Shown here piece by piece: positions 55,840 through 63,795 of a DNA stretch of 64,000 nucleotides; the stretch's first letter is position 1; each line of letters opens with the position of its first letter. Location of the stretch: assembly GCF_027625935.1 (NCBI RefSeq), contig NZ_CP115300.1, positions 2,170,001-2,234,000 on the forward strand, written 5' to 3'. This stretch comes from Streptomyces camelliae (lineage in GTDB: Bacteria; Actinomycetota; Actinomycetes; Streptomycetales; Streptomycetaceae). A program made the translations under genes and the position numbers. The notes under the pieces were generated by a model that saw only the letters and a list, made by a program, of their open reading frames with translations, was not told where the DNA came from and made no database searches.

Positions 55840-56313
55840 CTACGCCTTGCTGTGCGAGAACAGCTTCAGCACCGGCACACCGACCTTGTGCCGCGCCCGG
55901 GAGGCCCAGTCCCGGTGGAAGAACTCCTCCACGTAGTGCGGATCCGTCAGCACGATCACCTCGTCGGCGGACGCCTCCGCGACCAGGGACTTCAGTGCGT
56001 CCAGCGGATGATCCTCCACCAGCCGTCCCTCGGCCCGGCTGCCGGCGGCCCGCAAGGCCTGCACCGAGACGTCGAGGGCCTGCCGTCCGACGTCCTGCGC
56101 CGCCGCGCCCTCCGGTGTCTCGCCCTCGCGCACCGCCTCGTCGATCTCGCCGAGCGCGATGTCGTCGATGGCCCGCAGCAGGCGGTCCGCCTGGTCGCCG
56201 CGGGGCTGGAGGAGAACGTGGAAGCTGACCGGCTCGTCCCCGTGCAAAGTGGTGACGAACTCCACGTCGGCGGACGTCAAGGCCTTCTCGATCATCAGAA
56301 CGCTTGTGAACAC
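55840..56313 (-). CDS. Conserved actinobacterial protein of unknown function (Usp-like)
   Basis: 157 residues starting with VFTSVLMIEKALTSADVEFV from GTG 56313, 7 bp after AGAGG. An alpha/beta sequence with alternating hydrophobic strands (EFVTTLHG, VSFHVLLQP, EVIVLTDPHYVEEFFHRDW, VPVLKLFSH) suggests a small universal-stress-protein or NTP-binding-like fold. Homologous genes are sometimes labelled indole-3-glycerol-phosphate synthase, but the TIM-barrel length and active-site motifs are absent, so that name is not supported. Located between murC and the reductase gene; function unknown. Confidence 0.8.
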   Translation of the reverse strand: MFTSVLMIEKALTSADVEFVTTLHGDEPVSFHVLLQPRGDQADRLLRAIDDIALGEIDEAVREGETPEGAAAQDVGRQALDVSVQALRAAGSRAEGRLVEDHPLDALKSLVAEASADEVIVLTDPHYVEEFFHRDWASRARHKVGVPVLKLFSHSKA

Positions 56314-56438
56314 CAAACGCCTCTTCTCCTCCGTGGGCCCGACAAGGCCGCTGCGGAAACCATCCTGCCCCGTGACGGCACGGGTTCTGCCGGACTAAGT
56401 CTGCCCCTCGGAAGCTAAACGGAACGGAAGATTCCGCT

Positions 56439-56474
56439 GTTTTCGGGACCGACCGTGTTTTCAGGACCGACCGT
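56439..56474. repeat. Tandem duplication of the reductase gene 3' end (18-bp unit)
   Basis: GTTTTCGGGACCGACCGT (56439-56456) is followed directly by GTTTTCAGGACCGACCGT (56457-56474). The right unit contains the last codons and stop (TCA, 56461-56463) of the minus-strand reductase gene; the left unit is outside the gene. Confidence 0.8.
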
Positions 56475-57300
56475 AACGGCCGAACAGAAATCCGGCCTCC
56501 TCAAGGAGGGACACGAGTTCGAAGCGGCGCGGTACGGCGACCGACGGACCCCCGGCGATGCGCTGCGCGGTGCCCGCCGTGAGCATGGGCGAGAGGGTCA
56601 GGCACATCTCGTCCAGCACCTCCGCGGCGATCAGCTGGCCGAGCAGCCGGGGTCCGCCCTCGGTGAGCAGCCGGGTGTGGCCGAGCCCGGCGAGGGCGCG
56701 CACCGCGCGGGCCGGGTCGATACCCAGACCGTCCCCCGCGACCACCACCCGGGCGCCGGCCCGCTCGGCGGCGGCGACGCGGTCCGGGGCGGCCCCGGCT
56801 CCGGTCAGGATCAGCGTGGGCACCAGGGGCGAGGTGAACAGCGGGAGCGAGAAGTCCAGGTCCAGGCTCGCGGTGACGACCGCGATCGCCGGTGCGGGAC
56901 CCTGTCCGGCGGCCTCGCGGGCGGGGGCGAACTCGGCACGCGCGCGTGCAGGGCGGTACCCCTCCTGGCGTACCGTTTCCGCGCCCACCACGACGACGTC
57001 CGCCAGTGCCCGCAGCGTGCCGAAGATACGCATGTCGGCGGCGCAGGAGATGGGCTGCGAGCGCCCGTCGTGCTGGGCGGCGCCGTCCAGGGTGGAGACC
57101 ATGTTGGCCCGCAGCCACGGCTGCGGCTCCCCCGGCCCGGGCTCGGGGTAGGCGTAGGCGGCGGCCAGCTCGGCCAGACTCCACTCCCGGTCGGCGAGCG
57201 CCCCGCCAGGCCCCCCGCTGCCCTCACCCCCCGCGCCTCCACCACGGGCCCCGGGGGCCTGGGCTGCTGTTTCGTAGGTCACAGGGAACAGGCGTCGCAT
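56461..57300 (-). CDS. RibD C-terminal-type (pyrimidine) reductase family protein
   Basis: 279 residues from ATG 57300 (a GTG at 57312 is also possible). Dihydrofolate-reductase-like fold: LRANMVSTLDGAAQHDGRSQ, DMRIFGTLRALADVVVVGAE and TRLLTEGGPRLLGQLIAAEV are the substrate and NADPH-binding motifs of RibD C-domains and stand-alone 5-amino-6-ribosylamino-uracil-phosphate reductase-like proteins. Role in riboflavin or deazaflavin (F420) metabolism is possible but not shown; no rib genes are adjacent. Divergent from zapE with a 37-bp gap. The 3' end is tandemly duplicated. Confidence 0.88.
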   Translation of the reverse strand: MRRLFPVTYETAAQAPGARGGGAGGEGSGGPGGALADREWSLAELAAAYAYPEPGPGEPQPWLRANMVSTLDGAAQHDGRSQPISCAADMRIFGTLRALADVVVVGAETVRQEGYRPARARAEFAPAREAAGQGPAPAIAVVTASLDLDFSLPLFTSPLVPTLILTGAGAAPDRVAAAERAGARVVVAGDGLGIDPARAVRALAGLGHTRLLTEGGPRLLGQLIAAEVLDEMCLTLSPMLTAGTAQRIAGGPSVAVPRRFELVSLLEEAGFLFGRYGRS

Positions 57301-57337
57301 GTCGTGCAGTGTGACACGGCGCTTAGCATGGGTAACC

Positions 57338-58441
57338 GTGTCGTCCTCCACCGCCGCCCCCGGTTCCAGCCCCCTGACCGATGCGGGCCCCCTCTCCCTG
57401 TGCGCTCGTGAGCCGCGCGTCCCCGCGGACCGGCTGGTCGCCGAGATGGTGCCGCCGCCGCGCTTCGACTCGGTCCGCTTCTCGACGTACATCCCGGACC
57501 CGAACCAGCCCAGCCAGACCGAGGCGGTGAAGGTGCTGGAGGGCTTCGCGGCCGGGCTCGGCGGGGCGCACGCCTCCGGCGCCGGCAAGCGCGGCTTCTT
57601 CGGCCTCGGCAGGGCCAAGGCGCCCAAGACCCCGGCCGGCCCGCGCGGGGTCTACCTGGACGGCGGCTACGGCGTCGGCAAGACCCATCTGCTCGCCTCC
57701 CTGTGGCACGCGACGCCCGCCGAGCCGTCCCGCAAGGCGTTCGGCACGTTCGTGGAGCTGACGAACCTGGTCGGCGCCCTCGGCTTCCAGCAGACGGTGC
57801 AGACCCTCTCCGGCCACAGCCTGCTGTGCATCGACGAGTTCGAGCTGGACGACCCGGGCGACACGGTGCTGGTGTCGACCCTGCTCGGCAAGCTGGTCGA
57901 CGCGGGCGTCGCGCTCGCCGCCACCTCCAACACGCTGCCCGGCAAGCTCGGCGAGGGCCGGTTCGCGGCCGCCGACTTCCTGCGCGAGATACAGGGGCTG
58001 TCGGCGCACTTCCGCACCCTGCGCATCGACGGCGAGGACTACCGGCACCGCGGGCTGCCCGAGGCACCCCAGCCGTTCACCGACGAACAGGTGACGAAGG
58101 CGGCGTACGCCACCGAGGGCGCCTCGCTGGACGACTTCCCGCACCTCCTGGAGCACCTGGCCCGGGTCCACCCGAGCCGGTACGGCGCGCTGACCGACGG
58201 GGTCACGGCCGTGTGCCTGACCGGTGTGCAGCCGGTGCCGGACCAGTCGACGGCACTGCGGCTCGTGGTGCTCGCGGACCGGCTCTACGACCGCGAGGTC
58301 CCGGTGCTGGCCTCGGGCCTGCCCTTCGACAAGCTGTTCAGCGAGGAGATGCTGAACGGCGGCTACCGCAAGAAGTACTTCCGCGCGATATCCCGGCTCA
58401 CCGCCCTGGCCCGCGACGCCAAGGGGCTCGTCGGCTCCTAG
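57338..58441 (+). CDS. zapE: Cell-division AFG1/ZapE-family ATPase
   Basis: 367 residues from GTG 57338. Single AAA+ module: Walker A GGYGVGKTHLLASLW, Walker B LLCIDEFELDDPGDT, sensor region ATSNTLPGKLGEGRFAAADF and a C-terminal YREVPVLASGLPFDKLF-like LYDREVPVLASG. ZapE/AFG1 ATPases interact with FtsZ or act in membrane protein quality control. Divergent from the reductase gene, so the 37-bp gap plus 5' regions must house both promoters. Followed by a strong hairpin. Confidence 0.93.
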   Translation: MSSSTAAPGSSPLTDAGPLSLCAREPRVPADRLVAEMVPPPRFDSVRFSTYIPDPNQPSQTEAVKVLEGFAAGLGGAHASGAGKRGFFGLGRAKAPKTPAGPRGVYLDGGYGVGKTHLLASLWHATPAEPSRKAFGTFVELTNLVGALGFQQTVQTLSGHSLLCIDEFELDDPGDTVLVSTLLGKLVDAGVALAATSNTLPGKLGEGRFAAADFLREIQGLSAHFRTLRIDGEDYRHRGLPEAPQPFTDEQVTKAAYATEGASLDDFPHLLEHLARVHPSRYGALTDGVTAVCLTGVQPVPDQSTALRLVVLADRLYDREVPVLASGLPFDKLFSEEMLNGGYRKKYFRAISRLTALARDAKGLVGS

Positions 58442-58507
58442 TCAAGAGCCGGATCACGCCACGCGACCGGCACTTTTCACGCTCTCTTGCGCGCGTAACG
58501 CGCAGTT

Positions 58508-58533
58508 AACCCTGCAAAGGACTTTGCAGGGTT
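58508..58533 (+). terminator. Strong hairpin terminator after zapE
   Basis: Perfect 12-bp inverted repeat AACCCTGCAAAG / CTTTGCAGGGTT with a 2-nt turn, 66 bp after the zapE stop; followed by ACTGTGTTTCTT. Two TTGACCA copies just downstream (58544 and 58555) may be -35-like elements for the next gene. Confidence 0.65.
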
Positions 58534-58606
58534 ACTGTGTTTCTTGACCATCCATTGACCAATGCTTGGCGCGAGCAAGAGGCGTGGACTTCCGGAAGGG
58601 GGGCGC

Positions 58607-59002
58607 ATGTTCCGAGGTACGAAGGCCCGGGCCGTATGCGCCCTCTTTACCGCCGCCCTGCTCGCCGCGCTGTTCTTCGCACCCACCGGGCCCTTCGCGA
58701 CCGCGCACACGCTCAGTGACGCAAAGGCCAAAGCAGGGGCCGGAATCACCTCCCCCGCCAAGCCGGCGCGCGACCGCGTGAGCTCGCCCGGCGTTCCGGG
58801 CTGCGCGGGCGACGCCGTGGGCGTCCCGCATCTGCGCGACAGACAGCGCTGCTCGACCTCCTGCTGCGCGCAGGAGGACCCGCTCATAGCCGGCCGGGCC
58901 GCCGGCGCCGACACGCCGGGCACCCCCGGCGCCGTCGAGCCGCGCGCCCCGAGACCCTCCAGAGCCCACACCCCGGCGGCACTTCAGGTCTTCCGCTGCT
59001 GA
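58607..59002 (+). CDS. Small secreted cysteine-containing protein of unknown function
   Basis: 131 residues from ATG 58607 after GGAAGGGGGG. A signal peptide (AVCALFTAALLAALFFAPTG, cleavage near ATAHT) is followed by a low-complexity Ala/Pro/Arg-rich chain with a cysteine cluster (GCAGDA ... RCSTSCCAQEDP) and a C-terminal Cys as the last residue. No family recognised. It precedes the carbonic anhydrase gene by 99 bp on the same strand. The cysteine pattern may bind metal or form disulfides outside the cell. Confidence 0.7.
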   Translation: MFRGTKARAVCALFTAALLAALFFAPTGPFATAHTLSDAKAKAGAGITSPAKPARDRVSSPGVPGCAGDAVGVPHLRDRQRCSTSCCAQEDPLIAGRAAGADTPGTPGAVEPRAPRPSRAHTPAALQVFRC

Positions 59003-59101
59003 CAGCCGGCCAGAGCCGGCCCGGTCACCGGGCCCTTTCCCCCACATCCCCCGTTCAACACCGACGCGTCCGTGCAGGCGCGCCAGGAGGAACCCATACA
59101 C

Positions 59102-59680
59102 ATGCAGCCCCTCATCGACAACGCCCGTACCTTCGGACAGCGCCCTGAGGAGTTCGCCAGGCTCGCCGAAGGCCAGTCCCCGCAGGTCCTGTTCATCACC
59201 TGCTCCGATTCCCGGGTCGTCCCGGCCCTGATCACGGGCGCCCGCCCCGGCCAGCTCTTCGAGCTGCGCACCGCGGGCAACATCGTCCCGCCCCACACCT
59301 CGCAGCACCCGACCAGCGAGGCCGCGACCATCGAGTACGCCGTGGAGGTGCTCGGCGTCCGCGACATCGTCGTCTGTGGCCACTCGCACTGCGGGGCCGT
59401 CGGCGCGCTGGTGCGCGGCGACGACCTGACCGCCGTACCGGCCGTGCGCGACTGGCTCGCGCACGCCACCCCGCGCCCGGCCGGCCAGGCCGAGGACCCG
59501 GAGGTCGCCATGGGCGTGCAGGCGCACGTCCTGACCCAGCTGCTGCGGCTGCGCTCGTACCCGTGCGTCGAGCGGAAGCTGGCGGAGGGTCAACTCGGCC
59601 TGCATGCCTGGTACTACGAGGTGCACACCGGCGCCGTACGGGCGCACCGCCCGCAGACCGACACCTTCGAGTCCCTGTGA
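59102..59680 (+). CDS. Beta-class carbonic anhydrase
   Basis: 192 residues from ATG 59102. Interconverts CO2 and bicarbonate in the cytoplasm. The zinc site is complete: Cys34 and Asp36 in ITCSDSRVVP and His94/Cys97 in VVCGHSHCGAV, with the dimer motif RTAGNIVPP. Family length is normal. It is followed after 7 bp by a SulP transporter, so bicarbonate uptake and hydration probably work together. The distance from GGAGG to ATG is slightly long (about 11-12 bp). Confidence 0.94.
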   Translation: MQPLIDNARTFGQRPEEFARLAEGQSPQVLFITCSDSRVVPALITGARPGQLFELRTAGNIVPPHTSQHPTSEAATIEYAVEVLGVRDIVVCGHSHCGAVGALVRGDDLTAVPAVRDWLAHATPRPAGQAEDPEVAMGVQAHVLTQLLRLRSYPCVERKLAEGQLGLHAWYYEVHTGAVRAHRPQTDTFESL

Positions 59681-59687
59681 GCGTGCG

Positions 59688-61181
59688 ATGACCAGCGAAA
59701 ACACCAGCAAGAACCCCTTCATATCCCGTTTCCCGTACGCGCGGCAGGACTTCGCCGCCTCTCTCGTCGTCTTCCTGGTCGCGCTGCCGCTGTGCGTCGG
59801 CGTGGCCGTCGCCTCCGGGGTCCCGGCCGAGCTCGGCCTGGTCACCGGCATCGTGGGCGGCCTCGTCACCGGGCTGATGCGCGGCAGCAGCCTGCAGGTG
59901 TCGGGGCCGGCCGCCGGCATGACCGTGCTCGTCTTCGAGGCGGTCAAGGAGTACGGCCTGCCGGTGCTCGGCGTGATCGTGCTCGCCGCCGGAGTGATCC
60001 AGGTGGCCATGGGCCTGCTGAGGCTCGGCCGCTACTTCCGCGCCATCTCAGTCTCCGTCGTCGAGGGCATGCTGGCCGGAATCGGTCTGGTCCTGGTCGC
60101 CGGGCAGCTGTATCCGGCGCTCGCGGCCAAGGCCCCCGACTCTGGCCTGGGCAAGATCGCCGGGCTGCCCGGGGCGTTCTGGGACGCCCTGGGCGACGGT
60201 GCGGCCCTGTCCTCGCTCGCCGTGGCCGCGGGCACGATCGCGGTCCTGCTGCTGTGGAAGCACGCCCCGGCGAAGGTGCGCACGCTCCCCGGCCCGCTGG
60301 CCGCGGTCGGTCTGGCCACCCTGGCCGCGTTCGCGCTGGACCTGCGGGTGGCCACCGTCGAGGTGCAGGGCCTGCTCGGCGCCGTCCAGCCGCCTCCGCT
60401 GAGCGCGTTCGGCGAGCTGGCGGGGGTCGGGGTCCTCGGCACGGTCGTCGCCTTCACGCTGATCGCGTCCGCCGAGTCGCTGTTCAGCGCGGCGGCCGTG
60501 GACCGGCTGCACTCCGGGCCGCGCACCGAGTACGACAAGGAGCTCGTCGCCCAGGGCACCGGCAACGCGGTGTGCGGGCTGCTGGGCGCCCTGCCGATGA
60601 CCGCGGTGATCGTGCGCAGCGCGGCCAACGTCCAGGCGGGCGCCCGTACGAAGGCCTCCCGGGTCCTGCACGGCGTGTGGCTGCTGCTGTTCGCCGCGCT
60701 GCTGCCCGATGTGCTGGCCTACATCCCCATCCCGGCGCTCGCGGGCATCCTGATCCACTCGGGCGCCAAGCTGGTGCCGGTCCGGGCGCTCGCGGGGCTG
60801 TGGCGCGAGCACCGGGGCGAGGCGCTGATCCTGGCCGTGACGGCCGTCTCGATCGTGGCGGTCAGCATGTTCGAGGGCGTGCTGATCGGCCTGGCGCTCG
60901 CGGTGGTCAAGACGGCCTGGGAGGCCTCGCACGTCAAGCTGGAGGTCATCGACAAGGGGGCGGGTCCGGTCGACGCGTACCTCTCGGGCAACGCGACCTT
61001 CCTGCGCCTGCCGAAGATCCTCGACAGCCTGGAGTCCCTCCCGCAGGACCGCCCGGTCCGCCTCGACCTGACCGGCCTGCACCACCTGGACCACGCCTGC
61101 CGCACGGCCCTGGAGAACTGGGCCGAACGGCACAGCGCGGCCGGGACGGAACCGGTGAAGGTCACGGCACAGGCCGTCTGA
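59688..61181 (+). CDS. SulP-family anion (likely bicarbonate) transporter
   Basis: 497 residues from ATG 59688. Ten to twelve transmembrane segments (LVVFLVALPLCVGVAVASGV, LQVSGPAAGMTVLVFEAVKE, GVLGTVVAFTLIASAESLFS, LHGVWLLLFAALLPDVLAYI) and the conserved QVSGPAAG and ALPMTAVIVRSAANVQAGAR stretches are typical of SulP/SLC26. A shortened STAS-like C-terminus (about 425-490; VRLDLTGLHHLDHACRTALE) is present. Coupling with carbonic anhydrase marks it as a bicarbonate rather than sulfate transporter by context. Operon: carbonic anhydrase then transporter. Confidence 0.92.
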   Translation: MTSENTSKNPFISRFPYARQDFAASLVVFLVALPLCVGVAVASGVPAELGLVTGIVGGLVTGLMRGSSLQVSGPAAGMTVLVFEAVKEYGLPVLGVIVLAAGVIQVAMGLLRLGRYFRAISVSVVEGMLAGIGLVLVAGQLYPALAAKAPDSGLGKIAGLPGAFWDALGDGAALSSLAVAAGTIAVLLLWKHAPAKVRTLPGPLAAVGLATLAAFALDLRVATVEVQGLLGAVQPPPLSAFGELAGVGVLGTVVAFTLIASAESLFSAAAVDRLHSGPRTEYDKELVAQGTGNAVCGLLGALPMTAVIVRSAANVQAGARTKASRVLHGVWLLLFAALLPDVLAYIPIPALAGILIHSGAKLVPVRALAGLWREHRGEALILAVTAVSIVAVSMFEGVLIGLALAVVKTAWEASHVKLEVIDKGAGPVDAYLSGNATFLRLPKILDSLESLPQDRPVRLDLTGLHHLDHACRTALENWAERHSAAGTEPVKVTAQAV

Positions 61182-61320
61182 CGGCCTCTGTCTCCGGGTC
61201 GGGGTGCCGACGCCCCTCGGCACCCCGGCCCGGTCCGCCCGCGCCCCTCGGCAGACCGGCCGGACCGGCTTATGGTTACAGGAAGGGGACAAAAGCGGAC
61301 CTCTCCGTGAGGAGGTCACC

Positions 61321-62331
61321 ATGCTCTCGGAGTTGCTGGGCGCCATCGCGGCGGCGGGATCCGCCGGTGTGATCTATCTGGCGATGGCGGCACGGATCGT
61401 CAAACAGTACGAACGGGGCGTGCTCTTCCGGCTCGGGCGCGTCGCCGGAGACCCACGGTCGCCGGGCTTCACGCTGATCATCCCCTTCGTGGACCGGCTG
61501 CAGAAGGTCAACATGCAGATCGTCACGATGCCGATCCCGGCCCAGGAGGGCATCACCCGGGACAACGTCACCGTCCGCGTGGACGCCGTCGTCTACTTCA
61601 AGGTGGTCGACGCGGAGAGCGCCCTGGTGAAGGTCGAGGACTACAAGTTCGCGGTGTCGCAGATGGCCCAGACGTCGCTGCGGTCGATCATCGGCAAGAG
61701 CGACCTGGACGATCTGCTGTCCAACCGCGAGAAGCTCAACCAGGGCCTGGAGCTGATGATCGACAGCCCGGCCGTCGGCTGGGGCATCCAGGTCGACCGG
61801 GTCGAGATCAAGGACGTGTCCCTGCCGGACACCATGAAGCGCTCCATGGCCCGCCAGGCCGAGGCCGACCGGGAACGCCGGGCCCGGATCATCAACGCCG
61901 ACGCCGAGTTCCAGGCCTCCAAGAAGCTCGCCGAGGCCGCCCAGCAGATGGCCGACACGCCCGCCGCGCTCCAGCTGCGGCTGCTCCAGACCGTCATGGC
62001 GGTGTCGGCCGAGAAGAACTCCACGCTGGTCCTGCCGATCCCGGTGGAGCTGCTGCACTTCCTGGAACGGGGCAACCCGCAGCAGACACCGAACGGCGGT
62101 ACTCACCAGCAGACACCGAACGGCGGCAGCCCGCAGCAGGCGCCGGACAGGGCCGCACCCCCGCTCACGCTGGACGACAGCGCCCCGCCACCCCCGCTCG
62201 CACCGGACGACACCGGAACACCGCCTGCGCTCACGCTGGACGACAGTGCCCCGTCACCCCCGCTCGCGCTGGACGACGGCGGCACGCCGCAGCTCGCGCC
62301 GGACGGTGACGGAGAGACGCGTTCCGGCTAG
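61321..62331 (+). CDS. SPFH/band-7 (stomatin/slipin-like) protein with repetitive tail
   Basis: 336 residues from ATG 61321, which follows GAGGAGGTCACC. One N-terminal membrane anchor (LGAIAAAGSAGVIYLAMAAR), then a band-7 domain (RIVKQYERGVLFRLGRVAGD, ... DNVTVRVDAVVYFKVVDAES, FAVSQMAQTSLRSIIGKSDL) and a coiled stalk (EADRERRARIINADAEFQAS). The last ~75 residues are low-complexity: QQTPNGG-type units then repeats of PPLTLDDSAPP/PPLAPDDTGTP. Probably scaffolds membrane microdomains. NfeD partner not found next to it. Confidence 0.9.
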   Translation: MLSELLGAIAAAGSAGVIYLAMAARIVKQYERGVLFRLGRVAGDPRSPGFTLIIPFVDRLQKVNMQIVTMPIPAQEGITRDNVTVRVDAVVYFKVVDAESALVKVEDYKFAVSQMAQTSLRSIIGKSDLDDLLSNREKLNQGLELMIDSPAVGWGIQVDRVEIKDVSLPDTMKRSMARQAEADRERRARIINADAEFQASKKLAEAAQQMADTPAALQLRLLQTVMAVSAEKNSTLVLPIPVELLHFLERGNPQQTPNGGTHQQTPNGGSPQQAPDRAAPPLTLDDSAPPPPLAPDDTGTPPALTLDDSAPSPPLALDDGGTPQLAPDGDGETRSG

Positions 62332-62341
62332 CGTGCCGGAC

Positions 62342-62911
62342 ATGCGCAAGAGCTTGGCGGTCCTGACGGCCGTGCTGGCCGGCGTCGCCGCATGCGGGGG
62401 CGGTGGCGGGGACCAGGGCGCGGCCGTCAAGGGGGACAGCTCCGCCTCCCCGACGGCCACCGCCCGCATCACGGTCACGAGCACCGCGTACGCCCAGGGC
62501 GGCACGATCCCGCGCCGCCACACCTGCGACGGAGCGGATCTCTCGCCGCCGCTCGCCTTCTCCGGCGTACCCGCGCGAACGGTGTCCCTGGCCCTGCTGC
62601 TGCGGGACGCCGACACCCCGCACGGCAGGTTCACGCACTGGCTGGTGTGGGACATCGACGCACACACCGCACACCTGTCGGCGGGAGCACACCCGCCGGG
62701 CACGACCGAGGGCCGCAACGACTTCGGCAGACCGGGCTACGGCGGCCCGTGCCCGCCGCACGGCGACCGGCCGCACCACTACGTCCTGACGGTGTACGCG
62801 GCCGACAGCCGGCCGAAGCTCACGGCGAACGCCGCCCCGGACGACCTCCTGCAGGCCCTGGCAGGCCACACCCTGGCCACCGGCACCCTCACCGGCCGAT
62901 ACGGCCGCTAG
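62342..62911 (+). CDS. PEBP/YbhB-family lipoprotein
   Basis: 189 residues from ATG 62342, 10 bp after the SPFH gene. A lipoprotein signal (LAVLTAVLAGVAAC, lipobox VAAC) and a Gly-rich stretch are followed by a Raf-kinase-inhibitor/PEBP domain: IPRRHTCDGADLSPPLAFSG, DADTPHGRFTHWLVWDI and the ligand-site motif YGGPCPPHGDRPHHYVLTVY. Binds anions or small ligands; in bacteria its role is not settled. Lipid-anchored outside the membrane. Closely spaced after the SPFH gene. Confidence 0.9.
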   Translation: MRKSLAVLTAVLAGVAACGGGGGDQGAAVKGDSSASPTATARITVTSTAYAQGGTIPRRHTCDGADLSPPLAFSGVPARTVSLALLLRDADTPHGRFTHWLVWDIDAHTAHLSAGAHPPGTTEGRNDFGRPGYGGPCPPHGDRPHHYVLTVYAADSRPKLTANAAPDDLLQALAGHTLATGTLTGRYGR

Positions 62912-62940
62912 TCAGGTGACCGTCGCCCTACGCTGGGAGC

Positions 62941-63132
62941 ATGAGCGACGAGGACGACACGACGTACTGCACGATCGTCGGGACGGCGAAACCCCCGAAG
63001 GCCGACGGGCCGCCGTACGCCGAGTGTGTGCTGTGCCGGGAGCCGACGGAGTACCCGGAGTCGTACAAGGGGATCACGCTCTGCCCGGTGTGCGAGTGGC
63101 AGGAGGCGCAGCGCACCGCGTGCTCAGGGTGA
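62941..63132 (+). CDS. Small zinc-ribbon-like protein
   Basis: 63 residues with two CxxC motifs, AECVLCREP (Cys ~29 and ~32) and TLCPVCEWQ (Cys ~47 and ~50), the pattern of a treble-clef or ribbon zinc site, plus isolated cysteines at 10 and 61. Function unknown; small zinc-binding proteins of this kind are common in Streptomyces. Its 3' end overlaps the convergent membrane gene by 9 bp. Confidence 0.75.
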   Translation: MSDEDDTTYCTIVGTAKPPKADGPPYAECVLCREPTEYPESYKGITLCPVCEWQEAQRTACSG

Positions 63133-63795
63133 GCGGCGGTCGGTGAGCCTAGCGGCCACGGCGAAGGCGGCTGCCGTGAGCAGGGCCGCTCCGGCCAGCG
63201 GCAGCACCGGCACCGGTACCCGGCCGGTCTGCGAACCGGTGACCAGTCCGCGGACCGCGGCCTCGGCCGGAGATCCGGTGAGCACCACCGCGAGCAGCGC
63301 GCCCAGCAGCATCGCGGGCACCGCGCGGCCGGTGGAGCGCAGCACCGGCCGGTTGGTGAGCGCGCCGACGGCCGCGCCGAGCAGCGCGCACGCGAGCGTG
63401 GCCGGCAGCCCGGCCGCGCCGGCCTTGAGCGCGGGTACGTGGATCTGGTGGTCGTTGCTCGCCGGGGCGCTGATCAGCGTCACCACGACGGTCGCCACCA
63501 CGCCGAGCGCGGCCGCCGCGCACAGCGCGGTCAGCAGACAGGCGAGGTGCGCCCGGGCCGGGCCGCGTGCGGCGGCGACGCAGGCGCGGGCCGCGTCCGC
63601 CTCGCCGGTGACGCAGATCCGCACCAGCCAGGCGGCCACCGGGAGCACACCGGCGGCCGTGTAGCCGAGCGAGTCGAGGACGGGCTGGCCGCTCTGCACG
63701 CCGATCCCGAGGAACGCGGCGTACAGGATCACCGGCGGCAGCCAGCGCTGGGAGCGCACCAGCAGGTCGGCCTGGTAGCGCAGGAGTGCGGTCAT
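63124..63795 (-). CDS. ABC-2-type exporter membrane subunit (probable)
   Basis: 223 residues with six hydrophobic segments (LPPVILYAAFLGIGVQSGQP, SLGYTAAGVLPVAAWLVRIC, CLLTALCAAAALGVVATVVV, LPATLACALLGAAVGALTNR, AVPAMLLGALLAVVLTGSPA, PVLPLAGAALLTAAAFAVAA), with no extracellular domain. Start ATG 63795 overlaps the stop of the upstream partial ATPase-like gene (ATGA), typical of ABC-type exporter pairs; function inferred from this context. Substrate unknown. Confidence 0.75.
   Translation of the reverse strand: MTALLRYQADLLVRSQRWLPPVILYAAFLGIGVQSGQPVLDSLGYTAAGVLPVAAWLVRICVTGEADAARACVAAARGPARAHLACLLTALCAAAALGVVATVVVTLISAPASNDHQIHVPALKAGAAGLPATLACALLGAAVGALTNRPVLRSTGRAVPAMLLGALLAVVLTGSPAEAAVRGLVTGSQTGRVPVPVLPLAGAALLTAAAFAVAARLTDRRSP

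Noticed and set aside
55840..56313. Indole-3-glycerol-phosphate synthase
   Set aside because: Only 157 residues, no TIM-barrel motifs; not supported by sequence.
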